Positions 15,402 to 23,858 of a stretch of DNA of 64,000 nt are shown here, piece after piece. The DNA lies in the NCBI RefSeq assembly GCF_052076105.1, contig NZ_CP197245.1:5642001-5706000 (forward strand), written 5' to 3'. The notes under the pieces are model-generated. The model was not told the origin of the DNA, searched no databases, and saw only the letters and a program-made list of their open reading frames with translations. This DNA is from Tardiphaga sp052076105 (GTDB lineage Bacteria > Pseudomonadota > Alphaproteobacteria > Rhizobiales > Xanthobacteraceae). Position 1 is the stretch's first letter. Every line of letters begins with the position of its first letter. The position numbers and the translations under genes are program-made.

Positions 15402-17770
15402 GCGTGTTGACCCCACTCGATCGTCCGAATTCCTATATCGGCCGTTCGGTCCCGCGGCCGAATGCCAAACGTCTGCTCGCCGGTCGCGGCCGATACGTCA
15501 CCGATATCACGCTGCCGCGGATGCTGTATGTCGCCTATGTGCGCAGTCCCTACGCGCATGCCCGGATCGTCTCGATCGACGCGCAGGCGGCGCGCGAGAT
15601 GCCCGGCGTGCGATTGATCGCGACCGGCGCTGATCTCGCCAAACTCTGCACGCCGTGGGTTGGCACCATGGACCACTTCAAGGGCATGAAGTCGCCCCCA
15701 CAGCTTCCGCTGCCGATCGACAAGGTGGTGTGGTCCGGTCAGGCGGTGGTGGCCGTTGTTGCCGACACGCGCGCGCTGGCCGAGGATGCTGCCGAGGCAG
15801 TGTATATCGAATTCGACGAACTGCCGGCGGTGGTCGATATCGACGCCGCACGCGCAGCCGATGCGCCGTTGATCGCGCCGGAGCTGGGCAGCAATGTCTG
15901 CTTTCATGGCAAGATCGACACCGGCGGTGTCGACGACATCTTCGCCGGCGCCGCCCATGTGGTGGAAGAGGAGTTTCACTTCGGCCGCCACACAGCGGTC
16001 ACCATGGAGCCGCGCGCGATCATCGCTGACTACGATGCCAGCCAAGGGCAACTGACGGTGCATCACGCGACGCAGACGCCCTATCAGTTCCAGGACATCT
16101 ATGCCCGCCACTACGGCCTCCCTGAATCCCGCGTCCGTGTGGTCGCGCCGGATATCGGCGGTTCGTTCGGCATGAAGCTGCACATGTATCATGAGGACAT
16201 GGCGGTGGTCGGGCTCAGTATGATGCTCGGGCGTCCGGTGAAATACGTGGCCGACCGCATCGAATCCTTCGTATCGGATATCCATGCGCGCGATCATCGC
16301 GTCCGCGCCCGCATGGCGGCGAACGCCGACGGCAATATCCTGGCGATGGATGTGGAGGACGTCACCGGCATCGGGGCTTTCTCGGCCTATCCGCGCACCA
16401 GCGTTGTCGAAGGCAATCAGGTCTATCGCCTGATGGGCGCACCCTACACATTCAGGAACTATCGCGCTGATCTGCAGGTGGTGTTCCAGAACAAGGTGCA
16501 GATGAGCCAGTACCGGGCCGTCGGACACCCGGTGGCCTGCACTGTCACCGAACGTCTGGTGGACATGATCGCCGACAAGACGGCGCAGGATGTGTTCGAT
16601 ATCCGCAGCCGTAACATGATCCTCGACGATGCCTATCCCTGCACGTCGCCGACCGGCTACCAGTTCGAAGCGCTGTCGCATCACGCCTGTCTGGCCAAGC
16701 TGAAGGCGATGATGGACTATGATCGGCTGCGCGCCGAACAGGCGGAGCTACGGGCCAAGGGCATTCATCGCGGCATCGGCATCGCCACTTTCGTGGAGAT
16801 CACCAATCCCGGTCCGGCCTTCTATGGCGTCGGTGGCGCACGGATTTCCTCGCAGGACGGGGCTATCGTGAAGATCACGCCGGCCGGCGACGTTCACTGC
16901 TCGATCTCGGTAACCGAACTCGGGCAGGGCACGGAAACCATCATTGGACAGATCGTCGCCGAACATCTCGGTGTTGATCGCGACCGCATCAAGGTCATGA
17001 CAGGCGATACGGACACGACGCCGCATGGCGGTGCGACCTATGCCTGCCGCGGCGCCGGTATCGGCGGCGAGACGGCGCTGCAAGCGGCCAGGAAGCTGAA
17101 AGCCAATGTACTCGCGGTGGCGGCGGCGATTTTGCAGGACGAGCCGGACAAGCTCGACATCCATAGTGGCTGGATCGTTGATGCCGCCACGGCGCAGCAG
17201 CGCATGGAGCTCTCGGAGATCGCGCGCATCGCCTATTTCCGCTCGGACACGCTGCCGCCCGGGACACAGGCGCAGCTCACCGTCGCGCATCATTATGCGC
17301 CGCAGGGCTATCCCTTTGCCTTCACCAATGGCGTTCAGGGCTGCCATCTTGAGCTCGATGTCGAGACAGGTCTCGTCAAGATACTCAAGCTGTGGGTGGT
17401 CGAGGATTGCGGTCGTGTCATCAATCCGTTGCTGGTCGATGAGCAGATCCGCGGCGGGGTGGTGCAGGGACTTGGCGCTGCGTTCTTCGAGGAATGCGTC
17501 TATGGCGAAAGCGGCCAGCTGACCAACGGCTCGCTCGCGGATTATCTCGTCCCGATGGCGGTGGAGATGCCGGACATCGAGGTGGGGCATGTCGAAACGC
17601 CGACCATGGACACCCAGCTCGGCGCCAAGGGCGTAGGTGAGGCCGGGACGGCCGCGGCGTCGGCCGCCGCGATGAATGCAGTGAATGATGCGATGAGACC
17701 ATTCGGAGGCACGGTCGCACAGGTGCCGATGACACCTGCGCGAATTCTCAAGGCGCTTGGACACATCTGA
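15398..17770 (+). CDS. Molybdenum hydroxylase large subunit (CoxL/XdhB-type)
   Basis: A 790-residue molybdopterin-cytosine-dinucleotide subunit. An N-terminal Ald_Xan_dh domain (RGRYVTDITLPRMLYVAYVR) precedes the cofactor domains. These contain GGSFGMKLHMYHED, the loop QYRAVGHPVA where CO dehydrogenases carry AYRCSFR, and late GVGEAGTAAA with the conserved active-site Glu. The loop shows it is not a true CO dehydrogenase. The enzyme probably hydroxylates an aromatic or heterocyclic carbon or oxidises an aldehyde. The neighbouring Liv transporter and CoxG protein suggest the substrate is imported. Maturation genes are not in the window. Confidence 0.93.
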   Translation: MSVLTPLDRPNSYIGRSVPRPNAKRLLAGRGRYVTDITLPRMLYVAYVRSPYAHARIVSIDAQAAREMPGVRLIATGADLAKLCTPWVGTMDHFKGMKSPPQLPLPIDKVVWSGQAVVAVVADTRALAEDAAEAVYIEFDELPAVVDIDAARAADAPLIAPELGSNVCFHGKIDTGGVDDIFAGAAHVVEEEFHFGRHTAVTMEPRAIIADYDASQGQLTVHHATQTPYQFQDIYARHYGLPESRVRVVAPDIGGSFGMKLHMYHEDMAVVGLSMMLGRPVKYVADRIESFVSDIHARDHRVRARMAANADGNILAMDVEDVTGIGAFSAYPRTSVVEGNQVYRLMGAPYTFRNYRADLQVVFQNKVQMSQYRAVGHPVACTVTERLVDMIADKTAQDVFDIRSRNMILDDAYPCTSPTGYQFEALSHHACLAKLKAMMDYDRLRAEQAELRAKGIHRGIGIATFVEITNPGPAFYGVGGARISSQDGAIVKITPAGDVHCSISVTELGQGTETIIGQIVAEHLGVDRDRIKVMTGDTDTTPHGGATYACRGAGIGGETALQAARKLKANVLAVAAAILQDEPDKLDIHSGWIVDAATAQQRMELSEIARIAYFRSDTLPPGTQAQLTVAHHYAPQGYPFAFTNGVQGCHLELDVETGLVKILKLWVVEDCGRVINPLLVDEQIRGGVVQGLGAAFFEECVYGESGQLTNGSLADYLVPMAVEMPDIEVGHVETPTMDTQLGAKGVGEAGTAAASAAAMNAVNDAMRPFGGTVAQVPMTPARILKALGHI

Positions 17771-17800
17771 AAACACAAAACAGAGCAATCGGAGGACATC

Positions 17801-19048
17801 ATGAAGGACATTCGAGGCAAGAACCGATCCCATCTCTCGCGGCGCCATGTGCTGGCCAGCCTTGGCGCAGGTGCAAGTTTCGTCGCCATGCCGTGGATCG
17901 CACGCGCCGCCGACGACACGATCCGCATCGGCTTTCCGACACCACTGACCGGCCCTTTCGCGGCCGAGGCCAAGGATCAGGTCAAGAGCGCCGAGCTCGC
18001 GGTCAAGCAATTCAACGATAAGGGCGGTATCAATGGCCGCAAGGTCGAGCTGCTGGTGCGTGACGACAAGCTGAATGGCGGCGAGGCGGCAACGCGCACG
18101 CTCGAACTGATCGAGAAGGACAAGGTCCATGCGATCGTCGGGTCGCTGTCCAGCGCCGTGCAGCTCGCGGTGAACGAAGTGACCCGTGCGCGCGGCGTGC
18201 TCTATGTCTCGATCAGCCAGTCCGACACCATCAACGAAGTGAAAGACTTCAGCAAATACACCTTCCACGAAGCGCTGAACCCGACCATGACCGCAGGCGC
18301 CGTGGCGCGCCATGCGTTCAAGAAGGGCACCAAGGTCGCGCATCTCGTAGCCGACTATGCCTATGGCCATGAAATGCTGCGCGGTTTCAAACGCGCACAG
18401 GCTGCGATCGGCGCCGAGACTGTCGGCGAGATCATGCATCCGTTCGGTGCGGCAGATTACTCGACTTTCATGCCGCGTCTGCGCTCGATGCGCCCGGACA
18501 TCCTGTGCATCAGCAATTTCGGTCGCGATCAGGCCAATTCCATCAAGCAGGCGGTGGACTTCGGCTTGAAGCAGCAGTCGAAGATCGTCGTGCCCGTGCT
18601 GCTGCACAACCAGCGACTGGCGGTCAGCCCCGAAGTGTTCGAAGGCGTCGTCGGTGGCTCCAACTTCTATTGGGGGCTGGAGAGTCAGTTGCCGAGCGCC
18701 AAGGCGTTCAACGACGCCTATCGCGCGGCCAATGGCGGCGCCATCCCGACCGACTACGGCGCTTATGGCTACACCGGTGTTTCATCGCTGCTGCAGGCGA
18801 TGCAGGCGGCCGGCGGCACTGATACCGACAAGGTGATCACCGCGCTGGAAGGCCTGAAATACGACGTCGCCAAGGGCTCGCAGTATTACCGCAAGTGCGA
18901 TCACCAGTCGGTCCAGTCGGTTCTCGTACTCGAGTCCAAGAAGAAGGCCGATATGAAGGGCGACAGCGACCTGTTCAGCATCGTGGCCAATGAACCGGCC
19001 TCGGAAAACGTGCTGCGCAGCTGCACTGAACTCGGCTTCCCGGCCTAA
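17801..19048 (+). CDS. Branched-chain amino acid-type ABC substrate-binding protein
   Basis: A 415-residue periplasmic protein. The N-terminus has a Tat-like SRRHVLASLGAGASF signal. The mature part has IRIGFPTPLTGPFAAEAKDQ and VELLVRDDKLNGGEAATRTL, typical of Peripla_BP_6 (LivK-like) proteins. In catabolic clusters these proteins often bind aromatic acids or other organic acids, not amino acids. It sits 30 bp after the hydroxylase large subunit, with GGAGG before the start, so the importer and enzyme are probably one transcript. Confidence 0.92.
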   Translation: MKDIRGKNRSHLSRRHVLASLGAGASFVAMPWIARAADDTIRIGFPTPLTGPFAAEAKDQVKSAELAVKQFNDKGGINGRKVELLVRDDKLNGGEAATRTLELIEKDKVHAIVGSLSSAVQLAVNEVTRARGVLYVSISQSDTINEVKDFSKYTFHEALNPTMTAGAVARHAFKKGTKVAHLVADYAYGHEMLRGFKRAQAAIGAETVGEIMHPFGAADYSTFMPRLRSMRPDILCISNFGRDQANSIKQAVDFGLKQQSKIVVPVLLHNQRLAVSPEVFEGVVGGSNFYWGLESQLPSAKAFNDAYRAANGGAIPTDYGAYGYTGVSSLLQAMQAAGGTDTDKVITALEGLKYDVAKGSQYYRKCDHQSVQSVLVLESKKKADMKGDSDLFSIVANEPASENVLRSCTELGFPA

Positions 19049-19066
19049 CGAAAGCATCCGTCGTCC

Positions 19067-19933
19067 ATGGATACAGAACTCATTCTGATGCAACTCTTTT
19101 CGGGAGTTGCCCTCGGTGCGATCCTCGTGATCACCGCGCTCGGCCTGTCGATCATTTTCGGCATGCTGGGCGTGGTGAACTTCGCGCATGGCGCGCTGTT
19201 CATGGTCGGCGCCTATGCCGGGCTGTGGGTTGCCTCACTGACCGGCAGTTTCTGGTGGGGGCTTCTCGTTGCCCCCATCATGATCGGCGTCTTCGGGATG
19301 CTGATTGAATATGTTTTGATCCGTCCACTCTATGGGCGTTCGATCGACGATCCGCTGTTGCTGACCTTCGGCCTGAGTTACGTGTTGGTGGAAGGTGTAC
19401 GGATCGTGTTCGGCAGTGATGGCATCCCGTTCCCGACACCGTCGCTTCTGACCGGGGTGGTCGATCTCGGTGTCGGTTTCTTTCCGATCTACCGCATTTT
19501 CGTCATCGGCATCGTCCTTCTGATCGTGGTGCTGCTGTGGCTCGGCCTGGAGAAAACCAAATTCGGTCTGATCGTCCGTGCCGGTGCGCGCGATCCGACC
19601 ATGATGAAGGTACTGGGTGTCGACATCAGCAAGGTCTGGCTGCTGGTCTTCGGTCTCGGCGTCGGTCTTGCGTCGCTGGGCGGCGTGTTGTCCGGCCCGA
19701 TGCGGTCAGTCAATCCGGAAATGGGTGCGTTGGTACTCGCTGAGGCCTTCGTGGTGACGGTGATCGGCGGTCTCGGTTCCCTGGTCGGCGCGATCATCGC
19801 CGGTCTTCTCGTCGGCGTCGTCATCAGCATGACCGCGCTGTTCGCGCCGGAAATGGCGACCATCGTGATGTTCGCACTGATGGCCATCGTGCTTCTGATC
19901 CGGCCGCAGGGCCTGTTCGGCAAACTCGCGTAA
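19067..19933 (+). CDS. Liv-type ABC permease (LivH family)
   Basis: A 288-residue permease with about eight hydrophobic segments. Typical LivH signs are LGLSIIFGMLGVVNFAHGAL near the N-terminus, a central EYVLIRPLYGRSIDDPLLLT, and the late GLGSLVGAIIAGLLVGVV coupling region. It follows the binding-protein gene by 18 bp and precedes the LivM permease, with which it should form the membrane channel. Confidence 0.94.
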   Translation: MDTELILMQLFSGVALGAILVITALGLSIIFGMLGVVNFAHGALFMVGAYAGLWVASLTGSFWWGLLVAPIMIGVFGMLIEYVLIRPLYGRSIDDPLLLTFGLSYVLVEGVRIVFGSDGIPFPTPSLLTGVVDLGVGFFPIYRIFVIGIVLLIVVLLWLGLEKTKFGLIVRAGARDPTMMKVLGVDISKVWLLVFGLGVGLASLGGVLSGPMRSVNPEMGALVLAEAFVVTVIGGLGSLVGAIIAGLLVGVVISMTALFAPEMATIVMFALMAIVLLIRPQGLFGKLA

Positions 19934-19944
19934 CGGAGCGGACC

Positions 19945-20937
19945 ATGACATCCCCGGCGCTCGCCGTTTCCCCACCCGCCAGCGTGCGCAAGCCCGCGCG
20001 TTTCAAGGCGCTCATGACCAGGTATCGCGTTCCACTGTCGATCCTGGCGCTCTGCCTGCTGCCATGGCTTCTGCCGTCCAAGGCACTGGCGGTCAATGTG
20101 CTGATCTATGGCGTTGTCGCCGTCGGTTACAATCTGCTGTTCGGCTATACCGGCCTGCTGTCGTTCGGCCACGCGGCCTTTGTCGGCACCGGTGCCTACA
20201 TCACCGGCATCGCGATCGGCCAGTTCGGCGTGCCCTGGTATCTTGCCGTACTGATGGGCGTTATTGGTGGCGCACTGCTGGCCTTTGTGATGGGAGCATT
20301 GTCGACGCGGACGCGCGGCATCTATTTCTCGATGGTCACGCTCGCTCTGGCGCAACTTGTCTATTACGTCGCGCTGCAGACACCGTCCTGGACCGGTGGT
20401 GAAAACGGCCTGCGCGGCTTCACCGTCAACAAGATCAACCTGTTCGGCTTCGAGATCAATTTTCTCGATCCGGTCAACAAATACTATGTTCTGATGGTGT
20501 TCGCGGCAGCGGCGCTGTGGCTGGTCTCGCGCATTCTCAACTCGCCGTTCGGCGCCGCCATCGAGGCGATCCGCGAGAACGAGCGTCGTGCCCGGACCTG
20601 CGGTTACAATGTCGAGCGTACCAAGCTCCTGTCATTCACCCTGTCGGGGACGATCTGCGCCCTCGGCGGCACCATGTCGGCGCTGCATCTCGCTTTCGTG
20701 CCGCTGGATTCGCTGCACTACCTGTCCTCCGGCATGATCGTGATGATGACGCTTTTGGGCGGGGCGAGCAGCTTCTTTGGCCCGTTCATCGGCGCGCTGG
20801 TGTTCCTGGTGATGGAAGACGTGTTCTCGCTGTGGACGTCGCACTGGCAGATCATCGTCGGATCCATCTTCGTGCTGTTCGTGCTGTTTCTGCCCAAGGG
20901 CATCTGGGGCACATTTCTCACAAAGGTCATGCGATGA
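19945..20937 (+). CDS. Liv-type ABC permease (LivM family)
   Basis: A 330-residue permease. YNLLFGYTGLLSFGHAAFVG and the conserved cytoplasmic loop IEAIRENERRARTCGYNVER are hallmarks of LivM. A late GGASSFFGPFIGALVFLVME follows. The last codon overlaps the start of livG (ATGA). With the LivH protein it forms the pore of the importer for the hydroxylase substrate. Confidence 0.94.
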   Translation: MTSPALAVSPPASVRKPARFKALMTRYRVPLSILALCLLPWLLPSKALAVNVLIYGVVAVGYNLLFGYTGLLSFGHAAFVGTGAYITGIAIGQFGVPWYLAVLMGVIGGALLAFVMGALSTRTRGIYFSMVTLALAQLVYYVALQTPSWTGGENGLRGFTVNKINLFGFEINFLDPVNKYYVLMVFAAAALWLVSRILNSPFGAAIEAIRENERRARTCGYNVERTKLLSFTLSGTICALGGTMSALHLAFVPLDSLHYLSSGMIVMMTLLGGASSFFGPFIGALVFLVMEDVFSLWTSHWQIIVGSIFVLFVLFLPKGIWGTFLTKVMR

Positions 20938-21689
20938 ACGCGCCGCTTCTCGCCGTCAACGATATCGGAGTGAAGTTCGGCGGCTTCGTCGCGCTGCAAG
21001 GCGTGACGACGGAATTCCGTCCCGGTCGCGTCACATCCATCATCGGCCCCAACGGCGCCGGCAAGAGCACATTCTTCAATGTGCTGTCCGGCGTGCTGAC
21101 GCCGTCCAGCGGATCGATCCGCTTCAAAGGCACCGATCTCAAGGGCACAAAACAGCATGAATTCGTGCATCGCGGCATCGCGCGCTCCTATCAGATCACC
21201 AACATCTTTCCCGATCTGAGCGTCCACGAGAATGTTCGCGTCGCGGCGCAGGCCAGCCGCTCGCGCTACAATATCTGGACCAACCGCAACAAGTTCACCG
21301 AACTCGATGCAAAAGCGGACGCCGCGTTGGAAGCCGTTGGTCTGGTCGCCAAGCGCGACGAGACCGCCAAGTTTTTGGCGCATGGTCAGCAGCGCGCGCT
21401 GGAGATCGCCATCGCGCTGATCTCCAGCCCGGAAGTGCTGCTGCTGGACGAGCCGACCGCAGGCATGGGGCCGGAAGAAACCAAGGAAATGGTCGCGCTG
21501 CTGGAGAAGCTGGCGGCGGAGCGGACCATTCTGCTGGTCGAGCACAAGATGAAGATGATCCTTGGCCTCAGCGACCGGATCCTGGTGCTGCACCATGGCC
21601 GTCTGATCGCCGATGGCTCACCGCACGATATCCAGACGGACCCGGAGGTTCGTCGCGTCTATCTGGGACAGAATGATGGCTATGCTTGA
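20934..21689 (+). CDS. Liv-type ABC ATPase (LivG family)
   Basis: A 251-residue ATPase. Walker A is GPNGAGKSTFFNVL, Walker B VLLLDEPTAGM, and the signature is the variant LAHGQQRALEIA in place of LSGGQ, which is common among LivG proteins. The start ATG 20934 overlaps the LivM stop. The same frame runs open a long way upstream inside livM, but that is not coding. It pairs with the next ATPase to power the importer. Confidence 0.95.
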   Translation: MNAPLLAVNDIGVKFGGFVALQGVTTEFRPGRVTSIIGPNGAGKSTFFNVLSGVLTPSSGSIRFKGTDLKGTKQHEFVHRGIARSYQITNIFPDLSVHENVRVAAQASRSRYNIWTNRNKFTELDAKADAALEAVGLVAKRDETAKFLAHGQQRALEIAIALISSPEVLLLDEPTAGMGPEETKEMVALLEKLAAERTILLVEHKMKMILGLSDRILVLHHGRLIADGSPHDIQTDPEVRRVYLGQNDGYA

Positions 21690-22386
21690 AACCAAAGACC
21701 TGCACGCCTGGTACGGCGCCAGCCATACGCTGCACGGGGTCTCGATCTCGGTGGCGCAGGGCGAAGTCGTCGCACTGGTCGGCCGCAATGGCGCCGGCAA
21801 GACCACCACGATCCGTTCGGTCATGGGCTTGATGTCGAAGACCACAGGCAGCATCACGTTCAACGGTACCGACCTCGTATCGCTGGCCGCGCATGATCGC
21901 TTTCGTCTGGGTCTGGCCTATGTTCCCGAAGAGCGCCGGATCATTCCGGGCCTGACGGTGCGCGAAAACCTGCAACTCGGTCTCGTCGCCAGCCGCGGCC
22001 AGATCAACGAGAAAGACGCCATCGAGGAGATCGCGGAGAGCTTTCCGCGCCTCAAGGAACGCCTCGATCAGGAAGGCGTCACCATGTCCGGCGGCGAACA
22101 GCAGATGCTGGCGATCGCCCGCGCGACCATCGCCAAGCCCAAGATGATCCTGCTCGACGAGCCGTCGGAGGGCATCATGCCGGTGCTGGTCGAGGAGATG
22201 GGCGTGCTGTTCCGCAAGCTGCGTGATCAGGGCGTTACGCTGCTCCTGGTCGAACAGAATGTGGAATGGGCGCTGCGTCTCGCCGATCGCGCGATCATCA
22301 TGGATCAGGGCGAGGTGGTCTATGAGAGCAGTTCGGCAGCGCTGCTGGCCGACAAGGAAATTCAGGAGCGCTATTGCGCGGTCTGA
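21673..22386 (+). CDS. Liv-type ABC ATPase (LivF family)
   Basis: A 237-residue ATPase. Walker A is GRNGAGKTTTIRSV, the signature MSGGEQQMLAIARA, Walker B MILLDEPSEGI and the switch VEQNVEWAL. Three close ATG codons (21673, 21676, 21682) could serve as start; all overlap the end of livG by 8-17 bases, indicating coupling. The longest is used here. Confidence 0.94.
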   Translation: MMAMLETKDLHAWYGASHTLHGVSISVAQGEVVALVGRNGAGKTTTIRSVMGLMSKTTGSITFNGTDLVSLAAHDRFRLGLAYVPEERRIIPGLTVRENLQLGLVASRGQINEKDAIEEIAESFPRLKERLDQEGVTMSGGEQQMLAIARATIAKPKMILLDEPSEGIMPVLVEEMGVLFRKLRDQGVTLLLVEQNVEWALRLADRAIIMDQGEVVYESSSAALLADKEIQERYCAV

Positions 22387-22413
22387 CGCGCATATTTGCG
22401 AACAGGTGATCCC

Positions 22414-22860
22414 ATGCAAATGAAAGACAGCCAAAGCGTTCCCGCGTCACAACAGAAGGTCTGGGCGGCGCTCAACGATCCTGAAATCCTGAAACAGTGC
22501 ATTCCCGGTTGCCAGGAACTCGACATGACATCGCCGACGGAGATGACGGCGAAGGTCGTGATCAAGGTCGGCCCGGTGAAGGCGACGTTCGGCGGCAAGG
22601 TGACGCTGAGCGATCTCGATCCGCCGATCGGCTACAGGATCACCGGCGAAGGCTCGGGTGGCGTTGCCGGCTTCGCCAAAGGCGGTGCGGCGATCAGGCT
22701 CGAGGCGGTGAGCGACAACGAAACGATCCTGCATTACGAGGTCGATTCCCAGATCGGCGGCAAACTGGCGCAGCTCGGCGGACGCCTGATCGACTCCACG
22801 GCCAAGAAGCTGGCTGGCGAGTTCTTCACCAAATTCGGCGCGGTCGTTTCCGCAAGCTGA
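22414..22860 (+). CDS. CoxG-family protein (SRPBCC fold)
   Basis: A 148-residue protein. KVWAALNDPEILKQCIPGCQ, followed by KVGPVKATFGGKVTLSDLDP and SQIGGKLAQLGGRLIDSTAK, is the classic CoxG pattern. In CO dehydrogenase clusters CoxG helps place the enzyme at the membrane. Here it is the last gene of the hydroxylase-importer operon, which links enzyme and importer as one functional unit. ATG 22414 is favoured; a frame extension to 22396 adds six unconserved residues. Confidence 0.93.
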   Translation: MQMKDSQSVPASQQKVWAALNDPEILKQCIPGCQELDMTSPTEMTAKVVIKVGPVKATFGGKVTLSDLDPPIGYRITGEGSGGVAGFAKGGAAIRLEAVSDNETILHYEVDSQIGGKLAQLGGRLIDSTAKKLAGEFFTKFGAVVSAS

Positions 22861-22872
22861 AGTCGCTGTGGT

Positions 22873-23760
22873 CTACTGCACGACGAACTGGTTGCGCGCC
22901 TCGCGTACCTTGGCGACGATATGGCGGCGCACTTCGCGGACCCGGCTGGTGTCGTGCGTATCGGGATGGGAAACGAGCCAGTAGCTGCGTGTAAAGCGAC
23001 TGGCCGGCAGAATGCGCTTTAGCTCCGGATAAAGCTGCGCTGCGTAGTCGTGCAGGATGCCGACTCCGTGGCCTGCACGAACGGCTTCAAGCTGGCCGAC
23101 CACGCTGCCGCATTCGAAGCGCCGTGTCATCAGCTCACTGAAAGTCGACGCATAGTCCAGCGCGCGGCTGTAGATGATGTCATAGATGTAAGTGATCAGC
23201 AGGTGATCGGCGAGGTCCCCGGGTTCGCGGATCGGCGTCGATCGGGCCAGATAGTCCTCCGACGCGTAGACGCTCAGCGTGTAGTCGGTGAGCTTGGTGC
23301 AGATCAGCTTGCCCTCATCGGGCCGTTCCAGTGTCACCACAATATCGGCTTCGCGCTTGGCGAGGGAGAAAGTGCGCGGCAGCGCCACGAGCTGGACGAT
23401 CAGATCCGGATTGGCTGCGGCAAAGCCGCCGAGCCGATCTGCCAGAAAATAGTTTCCGAGCCCGTCCGGCGCGCCGATCCGCACCGTGCCTGCCACCTTG
23501 TCCGCGGCCGATGTGAGCTGCGATCCGACCTTGAGCAGTTCGGATTCTGCGCGCTCTGCCGCCGCGAGCAACGCAACCCCTGATGGCGTCAGCGATGAGC
23601 CCGTCGTCTGGCGGTTCAGCAACTTTGTCTTCAGGTCTTTTTCGAGGGCGGTGAGCTGGCGCGCCACTGTCGCATGGTTGAGCTTCAGTCGCTTGGCGGC
23701 GCCCAGAATCTGGCCTGTGCGGGCGACTTCCAGGAAAATCCGAACTTTGTCCCAATCCAT
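22873..23760 (-). CDS. LysR-family transcriptional regulator
   Basis: A 295-residue LysR protein. The N-terminal helix-turn-helix reads MDWDKVRIFLEVARTGQILG then AAKRLKLNHATVARQLTALE. The MDWDKVRIFL opening marks a LysR subgroup often seen beside semialdehyde dehydrogenase genes. It is divergent from the mmsA-like gene with about 98 bp between the starts, so it probably controls that gene. It converges with coxG with only 12 bp between stops. Confidence 0.93.
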   Translation of the reverse strand: MDWDKVRIFLEVARTGQILGAAKRLKLNHATVARQLTALEKDLKTKLLNRQTTGSSLTPSGVALLAAAERAESELLKVGSQLTSAADKVAGTVRIGAPDGLGNYFLADRLGGFAAANPDLIVQLVALPRTFSLAKREADIVVTLERPDEGKLICTKLTDYTLSVYASEDYLARSTPIREPGDLADHLLITYIYDIIYSRALDYASTFSELMTRRFECGSVVGQLEAVRAGHGVGILHDYAAQLYPELKRILPASRFTRSYWLVSHPDTHDTSRVREVRRHIVAKVREARNQFVVQ

Positions 23761-23858
23761 CGCTGGACTTTATTTGCTGCACATCGAAGCCGCAATACTG
23801 CGCGTTGTCCGGGGCAGGGAAGCGGCGCAAGACGGCCGGAGCATCAAAGGAGAGTTCG

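Noticed and set aside
15398..17770. True aerobic CO dehydrogenase
   Set aside because: The active-site loop reads QYRAVGHPV, not the AYRCSFR loop needed for the Cu-Mo centre.
15311..18607. Long open frames of 457 and 619 codons on the minus strand, opposite the hydroxylase large subunit and binding protein
   Set aside because: They lie opposite genes with clear conserved motifs, are rich in His and Arg as expected for the antisense of high-GC coding DNA, and match no family.
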